Assembly (NCBI RefSeq): GCF_963678635.1
Contig: NC_087065.1
Location: 63,766,973 to 63,830,972, forward strand
From: Symsagittifera roscoffensis
Taxonomy: Eukaryota; Xenacoelomorpha; Acoela; Convolutidae
Direction of reading: 5' to 3'
Length of the DNA: 64,000 nt
Part shown: in pieces, positions 22,482 to 33,620 of the stretch
Position numbering within the stretch: position 1 is the first letter of the stretch
Layout: the number at the start of each line of letters is the position of its first letter
The notes under the pieces: generated by a model
Seen by the model: the letters and a program-made list of their open reading frames with translations, nothing else
Databases searched by the model: none
What the model was told of the DNA's origin: nothing
Made by a program: the position numbers and the translations under genes

Positions 22482-23415
22482 TGTGACATTCGACCAGAAT
22501 GTGAAAAATGCAATCTCTGCAGAATTCGGAATTTTAGCAGTAAGCCTTCCGGACTGGTGGTTTTTAAGAACTAAGGGCGTTATTGGAACGTTTAGCCAAA
22601 CGGTGAAGGCTGGAATATTCTAGTATTTTAAAATTTCAAAAATTCGAATGATGACGTCACATTTCTGAGAAATGCTGAAACGGCCATTTTAACAAAAAAC
22701 GAGAGAGGAAACAGAACAACAACGTTAGTTGCGCTGACGAGAACAACTTTATCGAAATTGAAGAAGTCGAGATTGAAGAAAAACAGCAGCAGAGTGCAGA
22801 GAACGTTCCGAGTTGCAACTATTGTGCTGCTACAATAGTTGCAAGGCCGTTGCAAACAACGGTGAAGGGTAAGAAACCAGCCTTCCGGATTAGGAAGAAA
22901 TCAAGATCAAGGAGCTTGATTCACCGGATTCAAGAATCCGGAAGGGTCTCGGGACGGAAAACTTTTATTGACTCATATGAACTTTTAGCATCCTGTCATG
23001 TCCTGACTTGAATTTAATTGATATTTGGATTAGTTTTGACAAGGATGAGGTGCTAAGAGTGGGGGGAAAGGGTTGATCCATCTTCGATGGAGATGATGAT
23101 TTTTATCTACTGAACAAAAACAATAGTAATATAATAAGTAGAAGCCCTGTTTTTAGGAGTGACCTCGTGGTCTGGGGATACTGAGACCCAGCCATGAGCT
23201 CACTATTTTTGCATGTAATTCAGTTAATTTGAGCGTTCTGGTCGAAGCCGGAGAACAGTAACGTTTTTGTCGACCCGATGTAAGAAAGACCACCGAAAAG
23301 TACTGGCTTGGTAGAGACGGTGAAAAACATGCAAAGCTCTGTTTAGACGCTAGCCAGTCGTCCTAAGACTTAGTTTTGTTATCCGTCGATATGTATCTTC
23401 CGGGCGAATGTTACA
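22482..23415 (+). repeat. Element B 5' LTR
   Basis: 934 bp, TGTGACATTCG to CGAATGTTACA: imperfect inverted ends of the TG..CA type. It differs from the 3' LTR at four single bases. A hairpin (TCCATC, loop TTC, GATGGA) lies at 23077-23091. It contains one TCCGGAAGGGT motif near 22937, repeated many times in the leader. A minus-strand 75-codon frame inside it is not supported as a gene. Confidence 0.95.
23077..23091 (+). other. LTR hairpin, B version
   Basis: TCCATC-TTC-GATGGA, 6-bp stem, preceded by GGTTGA as in the A/C hairpin (GGTTGATCCAT). The 3' LTR copy is at 44969-44983. Confidence 0.55.
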
Positions 23416-23427
23416 TGTATGTTTTTA

Positions 23428-23442
23428 TGGCGCTCCTGGGTG
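23428..23442 (+). promoter_or_regulatory. Primer binding site of element B
   Basis: TGGCGCTCCTGGGTG, 12 nt after the LTR end; identical to C's site although the two families' LTRs differ. Confidence 0.8.
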
Positions 23443-26322
23443 TTATTCTTTCATAACATCATGACCGGCGGAACCGTTAACGAGCACTCCGCGCCGAGCG
23501 GATGCTCACATTAACGCCCTTAATAGGCCTAAACTGCCGGGGCGGAAGGGTAGTTCGGAACGCGGAAGCCTTCCGGATTACCGTGAATAGTTTTTTTAAC
23601 CTAGTTAAGACCGAAAATTCACGAACCAGGAAGGGTGGGGGGAATCATGAACCCCTCATCCCCTGAGTGGTTTGTGACCAAAAACCCTTAAAGATATAAG
23701 CAAAACCAAACAAAAAGTAGTATAGTACCCAAGAAAAACAAAAAACATAAAAAATAACCGAAAAAACCAAAAACAGTAAAAAAAAGTAAAAAATCAGTAG
23801 AAATCATCCCCCCAGACAAGATGTGATTCAACCCCCCCGTTTGTTGTTGATAGATATATTGTTGTTACAGGCATTTATATCAGTCAGGATCGTTACGATC
23901 AATTTTGTGGCCCGTTTGTGAGGCTTGTACTGTAGGGTTATTTGAGCATTTAAGCACGTTAATGATAAATTGCGCTCAATCCGGAAGGGTCAGCTGATTT
24001 GCGCTCAATTCGGAAGGGTCCTGGGTGAAGACCGATCCGGCAAGCAGTACAAGGAGCAACAAGAAGGGGCTCAACGACAACAACAATCGACTGTTGGGTA
24101 TCGTTAACAAGTTTTGTATCCCTTTTGGTACAAAAAGTAAGATAGTAATCTGTGGGGGGCTCGACAGTGCTGCACTGTAGTGACCCTTCACCGAACTGCG
24201 AATATCCGAGTTAAGCACCTTAATTCGGATAATAAACAAACCCGGAGGGGTATAGTATTACTAATATTATTACTTATATAGCCTATATTAATAGTCTTAT
24301 ATCGTTTTTCAGTGAAAAACAACGAAAACAGACCGGTTTTTAGGGTCAAAATAGCGATATTTTGATCCCCCCACAAGTCGCGATTTTTGAGATATCGATA
24401 TTTTTTGAAACGGAAAAAAGCGCTAAGTTAGTGTGTTACATCGTAACTGCACTACTGTAATAAGTAGAACCGGTTAACTTTAGTTCGGAGGTGGTTGGAA
24501 CTAGTTTGGTACCAAAAACCAAAATTTCCCATTTTTTGATAGTAGGAAGCACTATAAAATCAGAAAATTTTTTGAATTCTTTGAGTTAGGACAGTAAAAA
24601 TAGTTGTTCGGACAACGTCCACTAGTGAATCTACGAGTTTTAAAACCCGCTACCCGAAAGCCTTCCGGGTTGCAGAGAAATCGAACATAACGTGTTTGAT
24701 TTGGTGGATTCATCAATCCGGAGGGGTCCAGGTAGCATAGTTTTTCGCAAATTTTTTCTACAAAAGCGTTTTAGATCGGGTCTTTTGCATTGAACTAGAA
24801 GAGTATAGGCCTTCTGAGCTCAGATCAATAATTTTTAGGTCGAAAGGACCAGATTTGCGGAAAAAGTTAGGCGGAACCTATAAGAGAGAAAATTTTTGAG
24901 TTTGGAAAAAAGACAATTTGGTTAATAACTTTGGAACTACAGAGCATATCGAGTCAATCTTGGTACCATTAGATCAGAAATTAGCTGAACTTACTAGTAG
25001 GAAAGAGAATTACTCGAAAGAGCGAGCGAGAAAATTTTTTGAGATTGTTTTTAGCAAATTACACAAATCCGGAGGGGTACACCCTTCACGTTTTATAAAT
25101 TTTTCTGAAAAACCCTTATACCCCTACCAAAAGTTGATAGCGATTGAACTAAGTAACTTAGGACAGTTCTAGACAAAAAGGGAGGGCTGAAGGCACAAGA
25201 CAACCATGATAGAGTCGAAATTAGGCAAGTGATAAGACCCTTCACCGTTAGTGTGAATTGTCAAATAAGTGCATTAACTTCAATCCGGAGGGGTCTAGGA
25301 AAGGACCCTATACCCTTCCCAGTTAATTCAAACAGCATAAAAGCAACGCAGAACGTATCCGGAGGGGTATAAGCTGAAATTAAGAAAACTACAAAAAGCT
25401 ACTTTGACAGAGCTAAGGGCTCCCAATCCGGAGGGGTCGAAATTTTTCAAAGTTAGAGGGGTCCGAGGGGTCTTATAGTTACCAATCCGGAGGGGTCCAT
25501 ATTCTGACAGTCCGGAAGGGTCCTATTTGTGCCAATCCGGAGGGGTATTATTTTATTAAGGACTTAGGTAAACGAAAGAAAGACTAAAAAGCGAGAGGTA
25601 TTAGGTTATTAATACACAGGCTAGGTATCAGTGACTGCACTGGTAACTTGCCTTTCAAAAAGAACCAGACTAATACAAAACAGGTCCGAACTCGGATATT
25701 CGCGACACTAAGTCTAAATTAAAAAGAGCGTGACTCATTGGTGTGGATTGGAACATAATACGTTTTTGGGAAAAGTGACTGCCCTGACGATTTTAGTAGG
25801 TCTAGCTCGGGCAGTCCGAAGGCAGATAGGTAACACAGTACTCGGTGGGTGCAATAGACGCCCACTTGAGAAAATAACTGCCTTCAAAGTTTTGTCTGTT
25901 TGGTGCAGCACCAAGCAGGGAAAGCTTTTTCTTTAAAAGACAGGTTCGACAATTGTACTGCGACCGACTAAGAGTACAAAACACATACATTTTTTATATA
26001 TACATTCATATTGTGTCAATATATGTTTTTTGTTTTTGATTTTAAATCAACCTAAACTGTGTTTGATTGGGTAGTGAGTACACTATCTTTTAAATTGACT
26101 GATAACATCATATTGTGCTAGTTTCCAGATCTTTGGACCGATAATCGGCTAGTGTGAATAAATTTTATACAAACTGTACTCTGACAACATACAGGGATTC
26201 GTGGTCACTATTTAATAGGATCTGGTGAAATTTATTGTGTTGTGTCATTATTATTGTTAATAAAACTATAAGGTCTCTAGCAATTGAATCAAGAGTAGGC
26301 ATAGGAAAGTGACAAATAAAGA
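23443..26322 (+). other. Element B 5' leader with dispersed TCCGGAGGGGT motif
   Basis: 2.9 kb without a supported gene. It contains nine copies of TCCGGARGGGT and two near copies (from ~23980 to ~25545), six of them between 25270 and 25545. A short frame at 24918-25172 has no homologue in A or C and is not called. The part after 25600 is AT-rich; I see nothing in it. Confidence 0.7.
25265..25545 (+). repeat. Cluster of TCCGGAGGGGT motifs
   Basis: Six copies at irregular spacing (about 25-80 nt), usually preceded by CAA and followed by C or A. Not a tandem repeat: the sequences between copies are unrelated. Confidence 0.75.
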
Positions 26323-28149
26323 ATGAGTTTAGACAAGTCAAGGATACCAAAACGAGGTAATAGCTCTAGGAAATTCATACCTGAAAAGCAAAGAAAAACG
26401 ATGACCGATCCTTTTGTGGATTGGATCAAGCGATCCCGGTCCGATAAGGAGGAGACGGTTTCAGGCAGAATGGTTGAAACGAGAAGTCAGAAGACCTCAG
26501 AAGAGCGAAGATAACTGTTAGAAGTGGAGGTCAATACGGACCATACCATGAACGACAACCAGGGAGTAAATGGACTGGAAGGGAGAGGCAGAAGGCTGGC
26601 GAGTGAATCTACTCCGGTAGAACAAGGCCATGATTTTGCCACTTCCACCGGGACATTGGATCGAGAGGAGATGTCGGAACTGTCCGACATCTCAACTGAA
26701 GTAACGGCAACTAGAAGATCTCCGACAGACAACACTATGATGGCAAGCGGAACTGGGAAACAAACAACCTTATCATCGTTCTCAGAAAGAATGAAGAACA
26801 CCTTCGGAAACATCTTTCCATTCAGCATGGGAGGAGGAGCAGGAAACGATGGTGAGTCCCAGGAGGAAGAGGATGAAGAGGAGCAAGGGGACTTTGGATC
26901 TCAAGTCAGCCTCAATAGTTCGATCCAGGAGAGTGAGGCACACGTCGGAAGAGAGACTGGAACCATGGACAAATTTGGTGTAGTGACAACGATAAGCAAA
27001 GAGGCAAACACACCGGGCCAGTCAAAGGACTTCGCGATTAGGACAAGTTCGGAGCCACAACCTGAAGAGAGTAGAACCAGAGGGCTTGGCAACGCGTTAA
27101 TGGATGCTGAATTAAATAATGAAAAGACGTTGAAGCAGAGAGTCAAGGCCCGGATCTCGACAAGCACGAAGTTACCTGGGACCGACAGGGTTACACCACC
27201 ACTAGTGACGCCACTCATGGATAACGGGGCAGCACTAGAGGAAGCCTTAAACAACATAGTGGGCAGTTTAGGAGAACAAAATGAACAGATGTCGATAAGG
27301 ATGAGTGAACTAGAAAGAGCAGTTCACATTGAAAGAGAAAGTCTGCGGGAAGAAATAAACCGCAACAGGCAAGAAGTTGACAGAAGCGAAAAACGCTTGA
27401 AAGAAAGAACGGACGAACATATGACGAGGAACTTGTCGCGAATGACAAGGGAGGCGGAACAGAGGGAGTTACGCTTAAGAGCCGACATGGAGAAGTTAAG
27501 AATTCAGCAAGAGCAGTCTCTTGGGTCTCTTGACACAAAGATAGACGCGATGATGGAGAGGCGAACTCAGGCTATCATGGATAGGTTGGACGGGCTACTA
27601 AGCAGCAAGAGTGGACCAAAAGAAGGAGAACCGAACTCGGGAGGTCCCAGCAGGGAACCGAGGGTGAACTTCAATGAACATCAAAGGAGGAAGACGTATG
27701 GATCCACTAGAGGCAGGGGCAGTTCATCAGGCTATGCCACAAGGGGTAATACAGCATGGGGCCCGAACAGTAGAGCAAATTCAACGGGGAACAGACAGAC
27801 CTCTAACGAACGACCAACGCAAGGCACACATGCGACTGGGAGAAGTGATTCCGGCAACAGGGGGCATGCAAGCCCGAAGAGGAGTCATGTAGGTCAAGAG
27901 GGAAACACTCACGGCGATTCGGATTGCAGGGATGCACCTCATACAGAGCCTTCGACGAGGTGTGAGGACACTCAAGCAGGACACTCAAGGGATGCTACGG
28001 CAATGGCCACAGCATTTGAACCCCTAAACAGGTCTTTGGAGACATTCCTGACAAGGTTATCAAGAACCAATGAACGCAGTGAGAAGTCCAGAAGAGTCTT
28101 TAAGAAACCAAGATGCTACAAAGACGAATCTGTATTGATACCTGGATAG
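26323..28149 (+). pseudogene. Element B Gag N-terminal segment with coiled coil
   Basis: Starts at the ATG at 26323, whose product carries MVETRSQ around residue 50, equivalent to MVSTRS in A/C. An in-frame TAA at 26512-26514 interrupts it; the same frame reopens at once and continues to 28149. Residues ~240-340 of the part after the stop are a charged coiled coil (ELERAVHIERESLREEINRN onward), and an SR/GN-rich basic region follows. The Gag core begins at FKKPRCYK just before the frame is lost by a small indel near 28130. In a live copy it would make the structural particle protein. Confidence 0.8.
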
Positions 28150-29069
28150 AGGTAATGAAGCTGCATTTCGAGGAAGAGGACTTGTCGGAGAGACAGGAAT
28201 GCAGCGCGCTCACCAGCAACTTAGAAGGGACAGCCCTGAACTGTGTCATGGCCAAGAAACAGTATCAACGTGACACTGCTGAGAAAATCTTCGAAATCTT
28301 GTTAAACCGTTTCGGATCAGGGGTGCAGGGGCACCAGGCGATGATGCGCTTCGAGAAACGGAGGCAACGAGAAGATGAAACAATAGACAAGTTTCTCGAT
28401 GATTTGGAAATGCTGAGAAGACGCAGCCAACCGGATGAGTCAAACCGAAGGATGAACCTGGCCGTAGCCTCAAAATTCATCGATGGTGTGAAAAATGATG
28501 AACTTCGTACGATGCTAGCAACGCATTACACACCACTATCAACTAATGCGCCAACACCGGAGGAGTTGAGGCTCAAATCAAAAGAGTATCTTTTGTTGAA
28601 ACCTCCTTCGAGATCTGGATATTACAAGAACAATTATGGCAATTTTAACAACGGACCAGCAAACCAAGGGAACAATTGGTACAAACCGAGGGATGATATG
28701 GACAAGAGACGTTCTTGTGCTAATTGCAGTTCAACAGACCATCATGTGTCAGCATGCCCAGCTTACAAACAAGGCATGAAAGCAATAGGCTTTAGCCTCG
28801 AGGACGAACATGCGTCAGAGTTGGATCATGAGGATTTCATGAGAGGAGTAATTGCGAAATTCGGCCCGAGGTGTTTCTTTTGTAACTTGGAAGGTCATTT
28901 TAAATCAGATTGTCCGCAATTCTGGGATGCAGTAGCAGACATCAAGCATCCAAGACATGAAGAAGCTTTGTCAGGAGTGAAAGCCAGCAAGGCTCGACTT
29001 TTAGTGAAGCGGAGGCACGCAGAAAGGATAAACCTCAAGAGCTGGTGGCAAAGAAGATGCAAGCGGTAA
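28113..29069 (+). pseudogene. Element B Gag core and zinc knuckles
   Basis: 318 codons. The Gag core has IDTWIEVMKLH, SNLEGTALNC, ILLNRFGSG and FLDDLEMLRRR. Two CX2CX4HX4C knuckles follow: CANCSSTDHHVSAC and CFFCNLEGHFKSDC, which should bind the RNA genome. The first few codons and the last ~35 are out of frame relative to A/C. The Gag-protease frame is continuous in C, so the shift near 29000 here looks like a one-base loss, not a programmed frameshift. Confidence 0.82.
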
Positions 29070-31243
29070 CAGAGGAAGCACGTGATCCGGAACCAGCAAC
29101 TGCGGCCGATGACTTCGAAATCGATTATAGGGCAGCTGCGAGGGATGCTATAAATAGAGTACAGCAGGAACTAGTGACGAAAGAGATTGAGCAAAAGGTG
29201 AAACTCGAGCTGGAAAATGAAAAATTACAGGAGCAACTGAACGCCTTTGAAGCAACGGAAGTTGAAGAGGCAAAAGCACCAAGCAGCTTGAGCATGAAAC
29301 TTAATGTTATCTCTGGTCAGAGGTTCGGTATGGCACCGCAAGGAAGTAAAATACAGTCGATAATCTCGGTGGCAGGGCATCAGGTAATCAGAAATCTGAG
29401 TGAACCATCTGAGTTCACTTTGATGCATTTGGACACATATGCAGACTATCTGAGGCAGATGGAGCCACGCACCGAGTCGAGGGCTGTGAGGGCACTACTA
29501 ACCACGGGTGGCCCTCGCATGAAGAAACTTCATGGACGCTACCTAGAAGTCTATGGGCCGTATCAAGTGATGCTGAACGTGGATGGGATCAGTATCTACA
29601 CCAGGACTTATGTAACAACAGATGATGACCAAATAGGGCAGATCTATTTGGGTGAAGAGGAACTCAAAGTCCGCAGGATAGGCCATGACGCCATGATGGA
29701 ACAAGACGCGGTACACATTGGATATGAAGCAGATGTGACAGCACACCTGCTCGACACCAACGGAACAAAAATCGGAGTCACAGGGCTTCTGGACACAGGA
29801 GCGGTGGTGAGTGTGATGCCGATAAAAAATTGGGAAAGAATGGGCTTCACACGGGAAGATCTGATTCCTACGAACCTCCGACTGGCCGCCGCAAATCGAG
29901 GAGCCATCTACGTAGCCGGAAGAACACCGATAACGGTCCTTCACATGGGAGGACGAGACCTTTGGATGAGCTTCCTGGTGGTAGAGAATCTGGACGACGC
30001 CGACCAATTCATCTTGGGCAGAGATTTTGTCAGGAATTTTGACCTGATGATTGACTTGAACAACGGTCTAATACGGATTAGAAACCCGGACCGAAAGTAT
30101 GTTAAGAGACCAATTAATAGGATAATAACAGATGAAAATAAGGTACCAGTTTTTTTGGATAGAAAAGTAAAGTTACAACCAGGACAAGCTGTAGTAGCAA
30201 TTTTTAGAATGAGAAATTTAAATTCGTTAAGTGATAGCAAACAGGTTTGCTTAGTACCGAATCCAAATAGTCAGAGTTCGGTGATTTTAGGCCGGAGCTT
30301 CTCGGTAACGCGAAACGGACTGTGTGTCAGTGTGTTGTTGAACACACTGGACAACAAGGTTTCAATCCAGCGTGGAAAGAAGCTTGGCTACGCCTTGCCG
30401 ATGAGGACCGACTATGAGGATACACAAAACTTGAAGAAACATAATGTGAAAGACTGTCCTTATCATGCAAATAAAGATAAAATCTTAAAGAGAATTAATG
30501 AATTAAAATCTATTCATAAATTGTTTTCAATGAAATCCGAAACGGACGACGGCTTATCAAGCTGCTCGAATTTTCCGGAACGCCCCTCGTCATATGAACT
30601 AGATTCTGACAAACCGGTTTTGCCAGAAATAGAACATTTAAAAGGAAAAATAGGTGAGGGAGATTTCGAAAAATTGCGGGACCTCCTAGATCGGAACGCC
30701 GAAGTATTTTCAAAACATAAGGCGGACATCGGTTGCTGTAATTTCGTCGAACACGAAATCGAACTAGAAGAGGGCGCCGTTCCCCATAGGGAAGGCGCAA
30801 GGCGAATGACGCCACATAAATCGGAAGCGTGCCGAGCGGAAATAGAAATGTTGCTTGAATACGACATGATAGAACCCTCGAAATCGCCGTGGGCTTGCGG
30901 GGTAGTCATGGCGAAAAAGAAAGGGGCGCAGCTTAGATTTTGTTGCGACTTTCGTTACTTGAACGCGGTAACGATTAAAGATGCGTACCCGATACCGCGA
31001 ATAGACGAGAGCCTATCCAAACTTGGTGATGCAAAGTTCTTCACCACATTGGACTTGGGTTCTGCCTTCTGGCAGGTTCCTCTGCGAAAGAAGGACAGAG
31101 AGAAAACCGGATTCGCGTGCGAATTGGGGTTGTACCAGTGGAAGAGGATGCCCTTCGGCTTGTGCAATGCAACAGCAACTTTTCAAAGGCTGATGGCTCA
31201 GGCTTTGACAGGAGTGACCAAAAAGTACGTGCTACGTGGATGA
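29045..31243 (+). pseudogene. Element B protease and N-terminal half of RT
   Basis: 732 codons. The protease motif LLDTGAVVSVMP (Asp250) and ILGRDFV are present. The spacer reaches RT with LPEIEHLKG and the WACGVVMAKKKG block. First RT catalytic Asp670 lies in TTLDLGSAFWQ; FGLCNATATFQRLM follows. The frame breaks right after VTKKY: compared with C, 14 nt are missing, removing the codons just before the YVDD tyrosine. RT of this copy is therefore inactive as read. Confidence 0.88.
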
Positions 31244-33161
31244 CGTAGTCATAGCGACACCAACCCTGGAGGATCACATTGATCGACTCGATGAGGTCTT
31301 CGGATGTATGAAAAGAGCAGGCTTGAAATGCAAACCATCGAAATGTGAAATCCTTAGGGATTCGATCAAGTACCTAGGAAGAATGGTGGACAGGCATGGT
31401 GTGAGGCCAGATCCAGAAGCAGTAGAGGCTGTGCTGACATGGAAAGCTCCCAGAACGGACACACAGCTCATGAGCTTCCTAGGGTTTGCCAATTATTACC
31501 GTGAATTCATTAAAGGATATGCGGACAAGGTGTATCCGATGCAGAAGCTGATGCGCAACAAAGGGAAGAAGTTCGAATGGAACGATGAGGCACAAGTTGC
31601 TTTCGAGAACATAAAGCGGGAACTGTGCGAAGCGCCAGTGCTGGGCATGCCTACAGAAAAGGGCATGTATGTTCTTGACACAGACGCATCGGTGGTGGCC
31701 ATCTCAGGAATATTGCATCAAGAGCAAGAATGGAACGGAAGAACAGTTCTCCGTCCCATTGCATACGGCAGCAAAGTCTTGAGTGACACAGAGATGAAAT
31801 ATGGCGCACCAAAAGCAGAAATGTTTGCAGTAGTCACCTTCGTGGAGAAGTACCGTGCATACCTGGGGAGCGCTCCCTTCAAGTTACGCGTGGACAACAG
31901 AGCGTTATCCTGGTTGAAGACCTACTCGATGGATCAGAGTTATATTGGTAGATGGATAGTAAGACTGGATGGCTACCATATGATAATCGAACATAGGATG
32001 CGTGATAAACACCAGAATGCTGACAGCCTCAGTAAGAAAACTGAGTTCTATGAAAGATTGGAGCAGAAGCAGGCCAATCAGGCGGAAGTAAAGGAGGGAT
32101 TCTCGTTTTTGGACAAAGAAACTTATGAAGCGCTTCCCTTAACGAGATGGTTGGATAAATCAGGACATCCAATTCCAGGGCACCCTGAGTTACCTGTAGA
32201 GAAAGCAGCCGAGATAAAGATCCTGTCCAAGGAGGATCCGGTCCCCTTGGATTTGTTGCTGCGCTCGAACCTGGTCCAGCAAGAACTCTCTCGCATGAAT
32301 ATAAACAGCCTCTCATTATTGGATAAAACGGTGCAAGTCACACCACAAGTAATGCGGATGCTGGGTGGATTGTTAGAAAGAGAAGTGACCAGAGATGACC
32401 CCGAGTGGACAGCAGCAGTGGCATCGCTGACAGTCAGTGAGAAGGTGAAGATCATGCCGTCCAGACGACAGCACGAAGAAAACGAAAGGGATTGTAGGAC
32501 AATAGTTCAGCAACTAGTATCCTCAATACCCCAGGAGATTTTAACAAGTACTTCTTACGGACAGAAAGAACAGGGGAGCAGCAAGCGAAAGAAAACCGTC
32601 ACCTTTGTGGACCGGGATAAAGAGGGTGAAGTTGTAAAACAAAATCTGCTGCAAGACTATTTGTCCGGGGAGAAGGATAAGGAGAAAAACCAGCGATCAC
32701 AAGATCAACACCCGGGACAAGTGAATTGGTCCGGGGAGTCCGAGATAGACGAGGAAATTCCTGATGAGAGACAGGACCCAGAGAACAAGGTTTTGTCCGG
32801 GGAGTTCAGGTGGATGCGAAGAAAGCACAGACATGATCTGGAGGAGCGTGCAGTCTCCAGCACAACCTCTTCGACGGATGATGCTTCCCGAAACTCAGGA
32901 ATGGACACCTATTCAGACAGGAACTCGAGTTCGGGATCCGAACTGTCAGAACTGGCGATACACACGCTACTAGTGGAAACTCGGGCGAGAGACCTGGACA
33001 GAGAGGTGTACCAGGATCCTGACAGTGATCGCTACCTAATACCAAGCCAAAGAGTCTTTGACAACGCAGCGGATGACTTAGAAACGATAGCGGTATCGAA
33101 ATGTTCGATAAGCCTGTTGCCGCAGAAAGAGGTAGTCAGGACTGATCTTCAGCCGTTTTAG
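31236..33161 (+). pseudogene. Element B C-terminal half of RT, RNase H and linker
   Basis: Picks up at YVDD (codons 31233-31244) after the deletion. It includes the RT thumb (LGFANYYREF), RNase H with LDTDAS (Asp148) and the DNRALSWLKTYSMDQSYIG block intact, then ~350 residues of acidic, low-complexity linker. The linker holds three SGE codons written as TGTCCGGGGAG or GGTCCGGGGAG (32660-32800), the same nucleotides as the polypurine tract. It ends at a TAG (33159-33161); the frame stays open beyond it. Confidence 0.85.
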
Positions 33162-33176
33162 CAAGAAACACAACCG

Positions 33177-33602
33177 TTGGCGAAGATTTGGTGCGTTAAG
33201 ATGGAAGAAGACACACATCAGCCCAACGAGCTGAATAGTCAGATGAGAGTCATGATCACGTACTTGAAGGCGAGATACAGACTCTCGGACCTTCTAAGGG
33301 CGCAGAGAAATGATCGCATGACAAGCAACCTAAAAAGGTGGATAGAAAACGGTGCACCTGACAAAGGTGACCTAGAAGAAGATAGCTATAGGATCCTGAG
33401 ACAATACTTCATGCAGAAGGAGGGGAGATTATATCTGAACAAGGACGGGATCTTGGCTTGCAGGAGAAGAGAAGAAGACAGGGTCTTATACAAATATAAC
33501 GCGATAGTGTTGCCGCAACTATATCAGACAGAACTATTATTCAGGTCGCATGATCAGATGGGCCATCAAGGGATCGACAAAGTGTATCAGAGGATCCTGT
33601 AG
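33177..33602 (+). pseudogene. Element B integrase N-terminal zinc domain
   Basis: Same frame as the preceding segment. It has the RYRLSDLLRAQ helix region that precedes Ty3/gypsy integrases and the first His pair, SHDQMGH. A TAG at 33600-33602 takes the place of the His codon in C's ILHRFDWPG and separates it from the Cys pair. A nonsense change, not a separate gene. Confidence 0.8.
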
Positions 33603-33620
33603 CGCTTTGAGTGGCCTGGA

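Noticed and set aside
22628-22855. 75-codon minus-strand frame in both B LTRs
   Set aside because: Antisense to the element within the LTR, no homologue in A/C and no coding signs; its two copies exist only because LTRs are duplicated.
24918-25172. Small frame in B's leader (84 codons)
   Set aside because: Contains a leader repeat motif, no match to A or C, and length within chance for AT-rich DNA.
28990-29070. Programmed frameshift between Gag and protease in B
   Set aside because: No classical slippery heptamer at the overlap, and the C copy reads Gag to protease in one frame; a one-base loss explains it.
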